Origin: Dipteris shenzhenensis
Taxonomy: Eukaryota > Polypodiophyta > Polypodiopsida > Gleicheniales
DNA: 64,000 bases
NCBI GenBank assembly: GCA_047967505.1
Contig: CM106539.1
Direction: 5' to 3' (one strand)
In this document: piece by piece, positions 1 through 11,120 of the stretch
How the letters are laid out: each line of letters opens with the position of its first letter
Numbering within the stretch: the stretch's first letter is position 1
The notes under the pieces: generated by a model
Told to the model about the DNA's origin: nothing
Databases searched by the model: none
The model's input: the letters and a program-made list of their open reading frames with translations, nothing else
Translations under genes and position numbers: made by a program

Positions 1-844
1 CCCCTTCTACCAACCGGGGGGGGCCCCTATTGGAGGATGATTTGAATGGCCTAAGAAAGAAGGCTATGTTGGACTGGGGAGAATCTACCAGGGATGCACT
101 TGTTTCTTACATGATATGCAAAGATGATCAAATGTTGGTGGCTTTCAATTCACATCGAACAGTCTCTAAACTCTTCAACAATTGGCATGGCTTCCATGGG
201 TAATCAATAAAAAATATCTAAAAAAGGAGCAAACATGCCTAAAACATGAACCTCACAAATGTCCAAGTTTCCTTGTTAGAACCACGAGATAGGAGTGGCG
301 ACCTGTCACATAGGGCTTCTTCTACCTAATTAATTAACTCTCTTAAATTTCCATCCTTATAAGACCCTTTCATTTCTTTTGATATCATCAACTTATGTAC
401 AATGAAGGTGAAAGATCAATACTCTACATGGTGGAATGTAGCTTAAGTAGGCTGAGGTGTGGCATTACCAAGTACATGATTGCAATCTCTGTCTCCACAA
501 TGGCCGGCTATCTTTGCTTTGGGCCTCTCATGAAGCACGATACATTGTTGGATCCCTTCGTATCTCATTTCGAGGGAATTTTTCTTGAAATCATAGACCC
601 GAAAAATAATCCTAGGGTAAACAAATGGCATGATTATCTCAACAAGCTCTCAAAAATATATGAAGATTTGTGTCTACACGATTGGCCTTGACATATCAAA
701 GATCATATCCTTTTAAGGCTGACCTTCAAATCTATATAATTTGCACTATTTTCAAGGGTTCGTACGTGCTATCTAAGGCGATGGAGGTAGACATGCAAAG
801 CAAATTATTTGTGTAAAGCAAAATTGGCACAATTGATTGAGCCA
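1..844. other. Flank downstream of the host gene, no recognised gene
   Basis: The first 203 bases keep an open plus-strand frame (about 33-203, ending HGFHG and stop) and a second open frame runs from 395 to 691. Neither resembles a family I know, and neither has convincing coding support. The base composition is ordinary and A/T-rich. Confidence 0.4.
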
Positions 845-1099
845 TCAAGGATAGCTCTCCGTCGTGTCAACAAATGCGGTCAACTCATTAATGCAGAGAA
901 CAAACAAATTTGGTGATTGAATATAACCTCGTTTAACCCTATGGTAGTGATGATCTCCTAAGCTCATCCTCCTATTGTACAAACAAGCCTTGACCAAGGA
1001 TAACTCAAATAGTCCCCCTAGTATTTGTAGCTCTTGAGGTCTCTTATTTAGGCAAACACAAGGAATGGTTTCAAGTATTTTGTTTAAATCCACAAGCAC
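845..1099 (-). pseudogene. LINE-beta-type RT relic
   Basis: The frame contains LVDLNKILETIP and, later, SPNLFVLCINELTAF. These align by eye with the RT palm of LINE-beta copy C (FVDFRKAFDTVP ... SPTLFGLYIDEL). The catalytic Asp before the A-F-D motif is still readable, but the GVKQGCP box is decayed. It is an old, 5'- and 3'-less fragment. Confidence 0.55.
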
Positions 1100-2804
1100 T
1101 TAATAAATAGTTTGGTGTTTTTACTTTATTGATGACCGATTTAGTGTAGAAAAGTGCTTGCAAAACATACTTTCTTGTTCGTTTGCTCTTTACATGTCTC
1201 TCCAATACACACCACAAACTATGCACTAGCCTTTGAATTTCATGGATCCCCTCACCTTGAGGATGGATATGAAAGATTGCGTTGAGGGTTGGTAGCTTTA
1301 ACTAAAATCTTGAACTGGAATAACTTAAACAAATCTAAGAAACTCACAAGTGATCGACAATGCCTTTCTATTGACTCCATTGATTAGCAAATGGCAACAC
1401 AAAGAGCCTAATATTTATTGTGGAAAACATGTGTATATGGAAAATAATAGTTCTCTAACATATGAGCCTAGCAATTGGGACAAGCATACCTAAAATAGAA
1501 AGCTAGCTTGTCTACAAAAGGCTTGATAAAGCCAAGGCAAAGAGAAACAATGATGACAACCCCTCCCACCGGACTACAAATGTAGAGGACTACAACAATG
1601 CATCATTGAAGGAGATAAACAAATAACGGAAGACTAGTATAGTTGTGCCCTCGTTACTAACATATAAATTATTTTATGATCACCAAGTCTCCTTGGGAAT
1701 ATATCCTTATGACACATGGCATCTCTCTTCTGAAAACCCATAAAAACGTGTGTAACTTATGCAAACAAAGGAGGAGAGATGCAAGGGAGAGCAAAGATGA
1801 AGCAATTACAGAATATTGTCAAGAAGTGGCCCCGCTGTACCTAGTTGTCAATTGTACATGAAGCAATCTATGATTGTCGTAGAGGTCTTGTGGCAAGGTT
1901 TCTTAGGTGATTTCCAATTCTCTTGTGAGTGATTGTCTTTAAGATAGACAAAGGGATGCCACCCTTCTTCTAAGACTTACCTAATAGAGCGATCTTAAGG
2001 GATCTCCCGTTTGTCATCCTAAAAGGTGCCTTCAAGTCACGCTGCTTAGTGACCTTTAACAAATTCATGTTACCCAATACCATCCATTTACCTAGAATGG
2101 ATCATTTGTAATGTAACTATTTCTCATTAACCTAGCAAGAAAATTTCCACGTCAGTTGAAATCAACATGTCTTATCGGAAAAAAGAGCGCCATGAGTTAT
2201 CGGAAAAAAGAGCGCCATGAGGACATTTTCTTCTTCTTCTTCTTTTTGTCTTAAATATTTTTGTACTCACGTGTGGTTCAGTAGGTCTAACCACAAACTT
2301 AGCTGCTTCTTTGCATATGAGATCTGAAATCATACCATGTCACATTCCCAACTTAAATAATATTTGCATATGACATCTAGAATCATGTCATGTCACATTC
2401 CCAAGTGTTCTACACTTGTGTTAAGTGGAAACCAGTTTTCAATTTTGGAGAACCTAGCATTTATAAGTCTCAAGACATAGTTTTCCTCGAGTTGGAAACG
2501 CAAAGGCTTTTTGCACTGTTGAATTGCAAGATTTTGTTTTTTTTGAAGGGGAAAGGAAAAGGGAAAGAGGGGGGGGGACTAGAAGAATAATGTCATGTAC
2601 TTAAACGTTGCTGTCCAAAGAGATAGATGCCTATATCATGCTTAGGGACATCACAGTTTCAGACCTCTATGGCTGCGTTCATAAAACCTATATCTGCTGC
2701 CGAAACGCTCACTACCGGATCAGTAGGGGAGTTATTTGCCATGCTTGGTAATGGCGTCTTCAAAAGCTGAATTCCCTTCAGCATGTATGACTTCCGAACT
2801 CCAG
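1100..2804. other. Intergenic flank with short duplications
   Basis: No gene is recognised. Two local duplications are visible. A 25-bp unit beginning TTATCGG is present twice in tandem at 2172-2221. A roughly 42-bp unit beginning TTTGCATATGA recurs at 2310-2352 and 2363-2404 with some substitutions. The terminal part, about 2600-2804, is probably host 3' UTR. Confidence 0.45.
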
Positions 2805-2891
2805 TTAGAAGCGTTCCTGTGTTACTACTAGGGGTTGTGCTTCAGGCTTCTCTCTCGTAAGAAAAGGTCCTCTTTTGACAGCAGCCTGTAA
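2805..2891 (-). CDS. PSMD5: PSMD5-like terminal exon
   Basis: 28 codons plus TAA, from acceptor CTTGCCACAG. It encodes LQAAVKRGPFLTREKPEAQP and LVVTQERF. The GPFLTREKPEAQPLVV tail corresponds to the C-terminal GPYYVKP region of PSMD5, which family knowledge places near the Rpt-binding face. No clear AATAAA was found in the first 200 bases downstream, so the 3' UTR end is not set. Confidence 0.82.
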   Translation of the reverse strand, partial: LQAAVKRGPFLTREKPEAQPLVVTQERF

Positions 2892-3036
2892 CTGTGGCAA
2901 GAACCTTGAGATTCAGTCATGTTGAAAACAAAGAAACAGATATAAGAAACAACAAGAGCCTTTGTAGGCCTACAGCATAAGCTTTTCAACACAGCCTAAA
3001 AACTCAACTCTCGATTGGAATTCAAGATAAAGCTAC

Positions 3037-3134
3037 CTTTTCTAAGAGCTCCTGCAGAAATGCATCCATTCTGTAGCCAGAGGTTGCTAAAGAACTGCTC
3101 ACTGCAACACAACATGCATGCCGCCATTCCATTC
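3037..3134 (-). CDS. PSMD5: PSMD5-like exon 9 of window
   Basis: 98 bp from acceptor TTCTCTGCAG to donor AAG|GTAGCT. It encodes GMEWRHACCVAVSSSLATSG and YRMDAFLQELLEK. The E-W-R-H-A-C-C box is the part I most associate with plant PSMD5-like proteins; it occupies the place of the animal DAKYELVKAL helix. Flanking introns are 146 and 145 bp. Confidence 0.83.
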
Positions 3135-3280
3135 CTGCAGAGAAAGCTATTCCCACTCAGACCATCATAATACCAAACAAGATAATAGATGCCTTGAAAA
3201 TTAGTAATAAAAACATGTGTACCCCATCAGCAACAACCGATAGCCATACTCATATACTTCTCTTGTTTGATTTGTCTCAC

Positions 3281-3395
3281 CTTCTTTGGTTGTCTCGACT
3301 TGAGGATTGGTCAAAATATTGATTATATCTTTGTTTGAGCAGACAGCAAGTAAAAACCACAACCGTGCAACCATTGGTATAATCAGCCTATACGC
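3281..3395 (-). CDS. PSMD5: PSMD5-like exon 8 of window
   Basis: 115 bp from acceptor TTGTTCAG to donor GAAG|GTGAGA, leaving one base. It encodes AYRLIIPMVARLWFLLAVCS and NKDIINILTNPQVETTKE. This is an alpha-helical repeat with the asparagine-proline turn expected near the PSMD5 sequence SPGFVEYVVDRSVE. The following exon supplies the two bases needed for a Gly codon. Confidence 0.82.
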
Positions 3396-3496
3396 CTGAA
3401 CAATATTTCAATAAATTTATAAATCAGTAACAGCTGAGGATTTGCATATGGTAATAAGAACAACACTAAAAATAACTATGGATAAAAGGGCCTTAC

Positions 3497-3544
3497 TGCC
3501 AGTCTTGTTTCACGTGTCTGTTGTAAAAGCCACAAAATGAAGTC
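3497..3544 (-). CDS. PSMD5: PSMD5-like exon 7 of window (16 codons)
   Basis: A 48-bp micro-exon from acceptor TTTGTGCAG to donor GCA|GTAAGG, phase 0 at both ends. It encodes DFILWLLQQTRETRLA. Together with the next exon it forms the helix that in PSMD5 contains the ELHCAALKVF-like segment. The upstream intron is about 21 kb. Confidence 0.78.
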
Positions 3545-4018
3545 CTGCACAAACAATGAAACAAAAGTGTGAGGTCATAATGCAAAAGACTGATGTGATA
3601 TGAATATAAAAGTTATTTTTACAAGCACTAGCACTAATAAACAATTATGGAGCCAATACGGGGAGTTACCTTCCTCTCATGCATCTGGCACAAATTGCCA
3701 CTAAACTAGTGGTTTTCTAATTTTCCAAGGGCGGTAAGTTGTGTCTCTAATTTCCTTTAGAAGGGAAAAAAATTTAATCGAGTAAAAGAACACACAGAAC
3801 AAACTTTTGTGTTGGTTCTCGGCACAAGAGCCAGGCAAAGGAAACAAACTAAACCGAATATGCTTGGTTGCACACCTCTCAACAATAACAACCAAAGCAA
3901 CCTAAGTAGAAAACAAGCTAAACTGAATATGCTTGGTTGCCCCCAGTTCAGTTATTCTATACACACACACTTTTTTGTGAGAAGAAAGCTTTTATTTCTA
4001 TATAATAATTACACTCAT

Positions 4019-4043
4019 AGCTGCTTCAAAAAACGAAGTAGCT
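4019..4043 (-). other. LINE-alpha 3' stem-loop (copy A)
   Basis: On the minus strand the sequence folds as AGCTACTTC, a T-rich loop, then GAAGCAGCT. It lies about 40 bases before the poly(A). The same hairpin occurs in copy B and in the 27.4-kb copy with compensating base changes. Confidence 0.6.
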
Positions 4044-7000
4044 ACTACTCAAGAAAAGATCTCAGTATAGGCTGTATACACATCCTGATCAATCAAACGA
4101 GTCTGAAAACAATCGTAGAATGATTGTTGCAGAGATCGTTTGAAAAAAAGAAAGGATGAAAATAGTGGATCACCAAAGACTCTATGATTTCTATCCATCC
4201 ATAAAGTCCATAGGGTCCAATATCGCACCCATATAAAAAATAAATCAAAACCCTGTCTCTGGGGATGAAATCCAAACAACCAGAAAAATCTGCCAAAAGT
4301 AACAGTAGGAAATCGCTGTCGAAGCCTCTGTCTGATGAGAGCAATGAAATCAGAAGTATTTGGACAGGACCAAAAGATGTGGAGCACTGATTCAGTAGAG
4401 TGCGAGCATCTGTGACAAACAGCTGAAGCAATATGTCTGTGTGCGAGTAACTGTCCAGATGGAAAAATGCCAAGGAGAACTCGCCATAGAAAAAGCTGTT
4501 GTCGAAGAGGGACTTTGTAATGCCAAAGGAGACGCAGCCTTTTTCTCCACCACTTCATTGGACGATCCATATGCCAAACAATATTTGCTCTGTTGGAAAT
4601 CCAAGGTGGAGGTAATAACACTCTATACAATGATGACACTGTGATATGTGAAAGCTTCAAAGGACGGACATATGAGGAAGGAGAGCATAAAATCCAATCC
4701 TCAAGCCGATGCTGTATTTCTAAATGAGGTATCGGCAAGTACGGTTGGAGCATTGCTGAAATTTTATGCCATAAAGGACGATAATGAGCTCCCAAGCCGT
4801 ATTTGCGAGCAGCAAAAGAAAAAGATAGAATTGTGCCATCATCGTGAAGTACATCCGCCACATATGAAATGCCTTTGAAGGAGAGAAAATAAGAACGTCG
4901 AGGTTCTTGTATGGCCAAAGGTGGGTGGAATACTTTAGACCAAAAGAGATTCTCTACCCTCAGAGTTGCCCAAGAGAGAGTCCCTGCCTTTCCATTCCAA
5001 GTGGGATAAAATGTGTTTCCAATCAAGAAGCAGAGAAGAAACAAATGGGCATCCTCTGATCTTGCCTTGGATAGAGCCAAATAAAAAATCCCATTGAGTA
5101 GGCTGCCAATTTCCAAAAGCAGATGTATGAAGATGTAATAAGAGAGAGCGAATCATAAAAGCCCAAGGCTGATCTCCTTGTATAAATTGCATCATCATTT
5201 TCCCCCTGTGAGCAAGTAAATGCATTTGAATATTGAGAATGTTCGGACCCCCGTGCATCTTTGGAGAACAGAGACGATGCATGGAGAGTAATCTGAGACT
5301 TTTCTTGCCATGTTTTGAACGCCAGAAAATTTCCATGATAGCTGACATAAATGAAACCAAATCTGCCTTAGTAAACATAGTGAGAGGCAGATAAAATTGT
5401 ATGTATGCTATCAAAATGGATTGTGTAATTCGCAGACGAACATGTAATGGCCAAGTTGCAAGCTTCCAATATTGAAGTTTTGCCCTCAACTTTACTAGCA
5501 CCCAATCAGTTTGTTGTGAACGGGTGAGTCCCCATCCTAAAGGATAACCAAGATGTCGAATGAATTGAGAAGCAGGAACAATTTCCCCAGGCCACAAAAG
5601 GTTATGCCAGTCCTGTGAATGTAAGGGCAACAATTTTGATTTTTGAAAATTTACCCGAAGGCCAGCAGCCAATCCATATGTAGAAAGAGCATGCATAATC
5701 ATGGACATATCAGCCCGAGTATTTTTTGGAGTAAAGAAAGAATCATCGGCATATGCTTGAGCAATCCTGCTGCGACTGCCATGGATCTCCAAACCGTGCA
5801 GCTGGTCCGTGTCCAAGAGGTGATCCATATATTGAAGCAGTGGATGAGTGGCTATGGCAAAAAGTAAAGCACTCAGTGGGCATCCTTGTCTGACAGAGCA
5901 AGCAAGAGTCCAGGATGGAGAAATATCTCCTGAAAGTATGCAGGCAGCTTCACTATCTTGATAGAGCCAATTGATGAGTTGCTGCATTTTTGTGCCAAAA
6001 CCCAAAGCCTGCATAGCCGATGAAATGAAATCCCACTGAACTGTATCAAAAGCTTTGGCAATATCAACTTGCAATAACAGAACATCCTGCTGTGTGTATT
6101 TGGCATATTCAATTCCAATGTAGGCATTAGCAATGTTATCGGTGATATGCCTACGCGGGACAAAGCCATATTGCGCAGGATGCAACCCATCATGTAAAAA
6201 CCCCTTTAGCCGAGCAACAATCATTTTGGTAGTGACTTTGTATATTACAGGCATAAGAGTGATAGGTCTCCAGTCTGCCAAAGACTCACAAATTTGTTTT
6301 TTAGGAAGGAGTTTAACAAGACCTCTCTTCCATGTGTTTGGCATTTTCTGATGTTGCCATGCAGCATTCACCATAGATAGTAATGGATGCTTCAAAATGG
6401 GCCAGTATGCTAGAAAAAACTCGACTGTCAAACCATCCCATCCAGGGGATTTCCATCTGCCACATGATTTGATGGCATCTGACAGTTCCCTCTCAGTAAA
6501 GGGTTCTTCCAATTCCAAAGCTTGAGTAGGGGAAATGATTGGAGAAACATTTTTCAACAGTAAATTTCGTGCAAGCAAAACCTGTTGCGAGGGAGGAGCT
6601 GCAGAGCCAAATTGCTGAGAGAAGTGATGCACACAAACAGAGGCAAGCTGTGACCGTGAAGTAGTCCATGATCCATCAGGCATAAGCACTCTGCAAATTT
6701 CTGTTTTGATTCTCCTCTGATGCAAACTCTTGAAAAATTCTTTGGAAGAGCAACCTTTATCTGTGAAGGCTCTTTGTCTTGCTCTAGTCTCCCATTTTGC
6801 CAGTTTCCTGTGATCATTTAGTTTAAGACAAAGTCTTGCCTGACATAATGTGGTTTGCTCATGCATGGACAGCAAACGATGATGACTGAGTTCAGTGAGG
6901 TCTTGACAAGTAGACTTGGCCTGAGCAATGGTTTCCCTCAGAGTCTTCATGTAAGACTTGCCATAAACTCTAATCTCACCATTTGCATTTTAGAAATAAA

Positions 7001-7864
7001 AGAAGCCCAGGCATCATCAGCATGAAGATGGCTGCTTGATGAGAGACAATGAGCTGCTTCAGTGACCATTGCCTTAAATTCAGCATGTTGCAAATAACTG
7101 TTGTTGATGATTAAATGTCGCCTTTGTGGCAATCTATCATCTGGCATCTTATGAAAAGGTAACCGCAGCCATAGTGGTGCATGGTCTGAATGCACAAAGG
7201 CGTAGTCAATCCACATTTTGCATGCGAAATCCCCATTTTGTTGGGGAGCAACACTATACCAGCGATCCAATCGTGCCTTATAAGCGGAAAGAGCATTATG
7301 TTGAAAAGTATAGCCCGGTGACAAAGGCTGCAATTCCTTCCAAAGGTCCACTAGATCCAAATGCAAGAGTAGTTGAGACCAGGCATGCCTTTCAGGAGCT
7401 AACATATGATCGTGGCTGGAAGTGTTGTCTCCCTGTTGTGGAGCATTATTGAAATCCCCACATATGTAGGCATGAGATCTCCACGGGTATTGTTGCATAG
7501 AATGCCAAATTACAGTTCTGTCTCAAGATGACTGAGGTGCATAAACTGAAGCAAATTCAAACACCTCTCCTCTAATAATGCATTGGAGAACAAGCCATCT
7601 GCCTTTGTTGTCATTTATTGCAATGACTGGTTGAAGCTCATGTTTGATCAGAAGGACAACCCCTGAGAAAGAGTGCTCCCCAGCATAGAAAATGTCATAC
7701 CCACAGTAGTGTCATGTCTTGCCTGCATAAATATGTTGGTTGTGCTCTTGTAATGCCACTATGTCAGGTTGAAATCTGTTGATGTACAACCACACAGATT
7801 TCCATTTCCTACTGTCACACATGCCCTGGACATTGAGTGTAAAACAGGTGATGTGAGCAGTCAT
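4036..7864 (-). pseudogene. LINE-alpha A ORF2 (endonuclease-RT), broken
   Basis: Order on the minus strand: an APE-type endonuclease from the ATG at 7864 (NVQGMCDSRKW, ALQEHN with the catalytic Glu, YICGDFNNAP, HSDHAPLWLRL); a linker; the RT (FVPRRHITDN, DIAKAFDTVQW, SVRQGCPLSALLF, catalytic YADD); and a C-terminal zf-RVT zinc domain (PLRQQLFLW ... CHRCSHS). Damage: stops near 7718 and 7524, a frameshift near 6985 between endonuclease and RT, and a 2-base frameshift near 4965. The RT frame 4935-6950 itself is open for 671 codons. It would nick DNA and copy its RNA at the target (target-primed reverse transcription); as it stands it cannot make full ORF2. Confidence 0.88.
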
Positions 7865-7926
7865 ATATACAGATATTTATAGTAATGTAACAACTATGTA
7901 CAGCAGCAAAATGCATGAGGTCAGCC

Positions 7927-8211
7927 TGTTGGAGATAAGTGCACACTAAGTGTACTATTTCCTAGTCTAAGTCTAAGTCTAGTCTTTATGTCTTGAGTGT
8001 GTGCCATGTGGCACTTCTACAATTATCCCATAAACACTCTTGCATTATGTCTTGTACTTTGGCCCATATATTCAATGGGTCACATCATTCTAATCTATCA
8101 GTCTAGCTTGTGTCTTGTCTACACTTTTCTCAAGGTATTTCTTGTCTTCTAGTCTTGTCATTTCATTTCCATTTCCAGTTTCTAGTTCTAGTTCTTTTTC
8201 ATATTCCAACA
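7927..8211 (+). repeat. TR-GAG 1 5' LTR
   Basis: 285 bp, starting TGTTGGAGATAAG and ending ATTCCAACA. It holds the promoter and polyadenylation functions of the element by family knowledge; no TATA box was assigned with confidence. Confidence 0.93.
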
Positions 8212-8223
8212 TGGTATCAGAGC
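8212..8223 (+). other. Primer-binding site (initiator tRNA-Met)
   Basis: TGGTATCAGAGC follows the 5' LTR directly. This is the usual plant Copia primer-binding site, complementary to the 3' end of initiator methionine tRNA. Confidence 0.9.
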
Positions 8224-8379
8224 TAGATTGATCCCTCTTCTCCCCCCTCAGTCTGCTGTAGCCATAGCTGCCTCTTCTCAGATTTCTCCCCCGCTCAGCT
8301 GGTCGCCATCTTCCTCTTCTGCCCGTCTTCTCCACGCTGCTGCCGTCCCTGCTGCCGCTGTAAATCTGCCCGCCATCTC

Positions 8380-8703
8380 TCTTCCAGATCTGCGCGCCAG
8401 ATCTGCACGCCATTGCGCTGCTAGATCTGTTGCGCAGTTCCATTCTCTACCAGATCTGCACGTCAGATCTGCGCAGATCTGGCGCTGCTGTAGCTTCCGC
8501 TCCTGCTGTCACTCAGCCAGATCTGAGCGCCAGATCTGCTGCCACCGACAAATCTGCGCAGCATCCATCTCTGCTCTCCGTACGACCGCCGCTGTACGCC
8601 GCCGTACTTCGTTCGTCCTCGTCCGTACTCCGTCGTCAGTACTCTGCACCATCGTCCGTACATCCGTACAGTCCGTACGACTGTACGGAATCCGTACCTG
8701 TAC
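8380..8703 (+). repeat. Palindrome-rich leader of TR-GAG 1
   Basis: The untranslated leader holds eight AGATCT hexamers between 8386 and 8537, most as CAGATCTG, followed by eleven GTAC tetramers between 8580 and 8703, mostly as CCGTAC. Both are self-complementary. Position between primer-binding site and gag is where retroelements carry packaging and dimerisation signals; that function is inferred only. Confidence 0.7.
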
Positions 8704-8923
8704 AGGCTGAAGACTTCTTCGACTTCATCTGCCTCTTTCAGTTTGCTGAACAGTCTCCTTTTTTGCTGGTTCCTCCTACTTCGATGGGCTGTCATATGCT
8801 ATGGCCCTGACAAAGTGGTGAGAGAACCGGCTTCTGGGATCTCTTCCTCTCATTTATTTTCTGCAATATTGTAAGGGAATAGACACTGCCCTTGCATCCT
8901 AGCAAGAGGTAAGACCTTCCCAC

Positions 8924-9754
8924 ATGGCATCTTCCTCTCATTCTCTCATATCTATCGACAAATTCAATGGGTCCAACTTTCATACTTGGCAGATCAAAAT
9001 CAATAGCCATCTTATGAAAGAAGGCCTTTGGGACATTGTTCACCGTGATGCTCCCGAAGGTCCATCTGAGCAAGTTGTTGCTGCCAAGAACGACAAAGCC
9101 TATGCTATCATATTGCTCGGCCTTGGAGATGATTACATTCATCACATCTCCGACATACAGTCTGCTCCTCAAGCATGGATCACTTTGGACACTCTTTTTG
9201 GAGCCCGATCTAAAAACTCTAAGATTGCACTTATGATCTCATTTTTTGATCTACATATGCAGGAAGGAGCTACTATAGCCTCTCATGTCAATTATCTTCG
9301 CAGTCTTATGGTTCAGCTTGCGTCAGTCAAGTCTCCCATCTCCGAAGATATTGCTATTGCTGTGCTTCTCAAAAGCTTACCTGACTCCTATGCTACTCTT
9401 GTCACTACCTTCAAGTATCATAATAATCCTTCTCTTGAGGGAATCATCAATGCTCTCCAAGAGGAAGAAAGAACTCAACAACGCAAGGTAACTGACACTG
9501 CATTTTTAGCAAAGAAAGGCAGTTCTAAGGTAAGAAAGCCTTGCACCCATTGTGGCAAGACTAATCATGTGGAGAAGGACTGTTTCAAGGCTCATCCATG
9601 CACCATTTGTGGCCGTGATAATCACCGGGAGAGGGACTGCTACTCCAAAACCTCTACATCAGCTCCTGCATCTACCTCAGCCCATGTTGCTGCAACATCT
9701 CCATCAGCTGATCCTGCTGTTCCTTCCTTACATGATGAAAAGTGGGCTTTCTGA
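8924..9754 (+). CDS. gag: TR-GAG 1 Gag (UBN2-type, two zinc knuckles)
   Basis: Intact 276-residue frame starting at an ATG after TTCCCAC. The N-terminus reads IDKFNGSNFHTWQ, the usual start of Copia Gag (DUF4219/UBN2 type). The middle carries LGDDYIHHISD and the LLKSLPDSY segment typical of capsid-like Gag. The C-terminus has two CCHC knuckles: CTHCGKTNHVEKDC and CTICGRDNHRERDC. Gag coats and packages the element RNA into cytoplasmic virus-like particles. Ending EKWAF and stop, it is followed by 323 bases without coding potential, so pol is absent rather than frameshifted. TR-GAG 2 encodes a Gag of exactly the same length. Confidence 0.92.
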   Translation: MASSSHSLISIDKFNGSNFHTWQIKINSHLMKEGLWDIVHRDAPEGPSEQVVAAKNDKAYAIILLGLGDDYIHHISDIQSAPQAWITLDTLFGARSKNSKIALMISFFDLHMQEGATIASHVNYLRSLMVQLASVKSPISEDIAIAVLLKSLPDSYATLVTTFKYHNNPSLEGIINALQEEERTQQRKVTDTAFLAKKGSSKVRKPCTHCGKTNHVEKDCFKAHPCTICGRDNHRERDCYSKTSTSAPASTSAHVAATSPSADPAVPSLHDEKWAF

Positions 9755-10077
9755 TTACTTCTATGTTTTGTCTACCACCTTGACCACCGATGATGTAGGT
9801 CAAGGGGTTCTAGTGTCTTGGTCTTTCTATCTACAGTCAGTCTTCTGTCTATCTAGTCTTGTCTGTCTGTCTATCTGTCTATCAATCTGACCGTGTCTTG
9901 TTTTAGATCCATCTTGTCCCTACCCTTGTGGACCCATATGAGGATATCACTTGAGGAGGGGTGTCTCAGGATCTTTTGTCTGTCATGTCTTCTATCTTGT
10001 CTCTCAGTCTATCAGTCTTTATGTCTGTCCTCTAGTCTTGTCTTTCTGTCTTACTCCTAGTGTCCACTTAAGGAGGG
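9755..10077 (+). other. TR-GAG 1 3' untranslated segment and polypurine tract
   Basis: The segment is rich in TCTG/TCTA repeats (for example 9840-9890) and has no pol remnant. It ends with AAGGAGGG at 10070-10077, the purine primer for plus-strand DNA synthesis. Confidence 0.75.
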
Positions 10078-10362
10078 TGTTGGAGATAAGTGCACACTAA
10101 GTGTACTATTTCCTAGTCTAAGTCTAAGTCTAGTCTTTATGTCTTGAGTGTGTGCCATGTGGCACTTCTACAATTATCCCATAAACACTCTTGCATTATG
10201 TCTTGTACTTTGGCCCATATATTCAATGGGTCACATCATTCTAATCTATCAGTCTAGCTTGTGTCTTGTCTACACTTTTCTCAAGGTATTTCTTGTCTTC
10301 TAGTCTTGTCATTTCATTTCCATTTCCAGTTTCTAGTTCTAGTTCTTTTTCATATTCCAACA
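10078..10362 (+). repeat. TR-GAG 1 3' LTR
   Basis: 285 bp; no difference from the 5' LTR was seen on reading. It is followed by the target duplication CAGCC at 10363-10367. Confidence 0.93.
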
Positions 10363-10367
10363 CAGCC

Positions 10368-11040
10368 TTGCATTTCTATCTCAGGGTCGAGGCCTCGCCC
10401 CTGAGAAGAAGTAGTCGCCTGAGAAGAAGACAGCAAAGCAGCAACCTATTCTTCAGGGAAGAGTGTTCTGCTGGCTGTTACTGCAGCCCATGTAATCCCA
10501 ATTCCTGTATTGATCTCTGGGGTGTTTCTGCTAGAAGAGGCACCATTCCAAGTGCGAGGGGGTGGGATTCTTCGAGCAGAAATAACCTTTCTTGGGCTCT
10601 GCCAGCCATCAGTTGAAGGTTGCTTTCCTTTGGACAAGGATTGAGTAGCAGGAGGTGAATGTGAAGTGAGATTCGCATTGGTAGCTACTGAATCTTTGCC
10701 TTTATCCTGACTCCCAGAATGCTGTCTACTGCTTTTGTTTTTGTTTGCAACTGGAGTAGGAGCATCTTTAGTGGGCATGTGGACTGGCAAGGTGACATGA
10801 GGCATTTTATGTAGGTTCAGTGGACACTGTGAAGCCATGTGTCCAAACTTTTTGCATTCAAAACAAGCCCCTGCAAATAAACCCCATTTGAGTTTATAAA
10901 AAGCACTGCCCATGTTCACATTATTCACCGTGACCGAATAAGAGTCCGGTGTGGGATTATCAGTATCCCAAAGAATGCAAAATCTGTTTGAGTTGCCATT
11001 GGGCCGTGGTGGGCAAACCACTTTACCTAAAGATGCTGCA
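10368..11040 (-). pseudogene. LINE-alpha copy A, ORF1 3' part
   Basis: Continuation of copy A beyond the nested TR-GAG. The minus-strand frame begins AASLGKVVCPPRPNG directly at an (AC)n/(GT)n tract, so the copy is 5'-truncated within ORF1. It keeps the knuckle CFECKKFGHMASQC, then a Ser/Pro/Lys-rich tail, and stops early at 10446 (FPEE and stop) where copy B reads on. ORF1 proteins bind the LINE RNA. Confidence 0.85.
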
Positions 11041-11042
11041 TC

Positions 11043-11084
<42 letters not shown>

Positions 11085-11085
11085 T

Positions 11086-11120
<35 letters not shown>

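Larger units (their letters stand above)
3971..7926 (-). mobile_element. LINE-alpha copy A, 3' segment
   Basis: This is the ORF2-bearing part of a plant L1-like LINE on the minus strand. It ends with a short poly(A) (a T run at 3971-3976), flanked by (AC)n on the plus strand. It is nearly colinear with copy B at 13 to 17.1 kb, which made the boundaries readable. A gag-only LTR element has inserted at 7927, duplicating CAGCC; the rest of the LINE resumes at 10368. It lies in sense orientation to the host gene, inside the 21-kb intron. Confidence 0.9.
7927..10362 (+). mobile_element. TR-GAG 1: gag-only LTR retrotransposon nested in LINE A
   Basis: A complete 2,436-bp element. It has two 285-bp LTRs (TGTTGG...CCAACA) that I read as identical, a primer-binding site complementary to initiator tRNA-Met, one intact gag frame, and a purine tract AAGGAGGG abutting the 3' LTR. 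It has no protease, integrase, RT or RNase H. It is flanked by the 5-bp duplication CAGCC (7922-7926 and 10363-10367) inside LINE-alpha A. This matches the TR-GAG class of plant non-autonomous Copia-type elements. Identical LTRs and an intact gag mean a recent insertion that must have used pol from another element. Confidence 0.93.

Noticed and set aside
8228-8710. 160-codon open frame in the TR-GAG 1 leader
   Set aside because: Its open state comes from the AGATCT and GTAC repeats and CT-rich composition; it has no homologue in the other TR-GAG elements and lies before gag.
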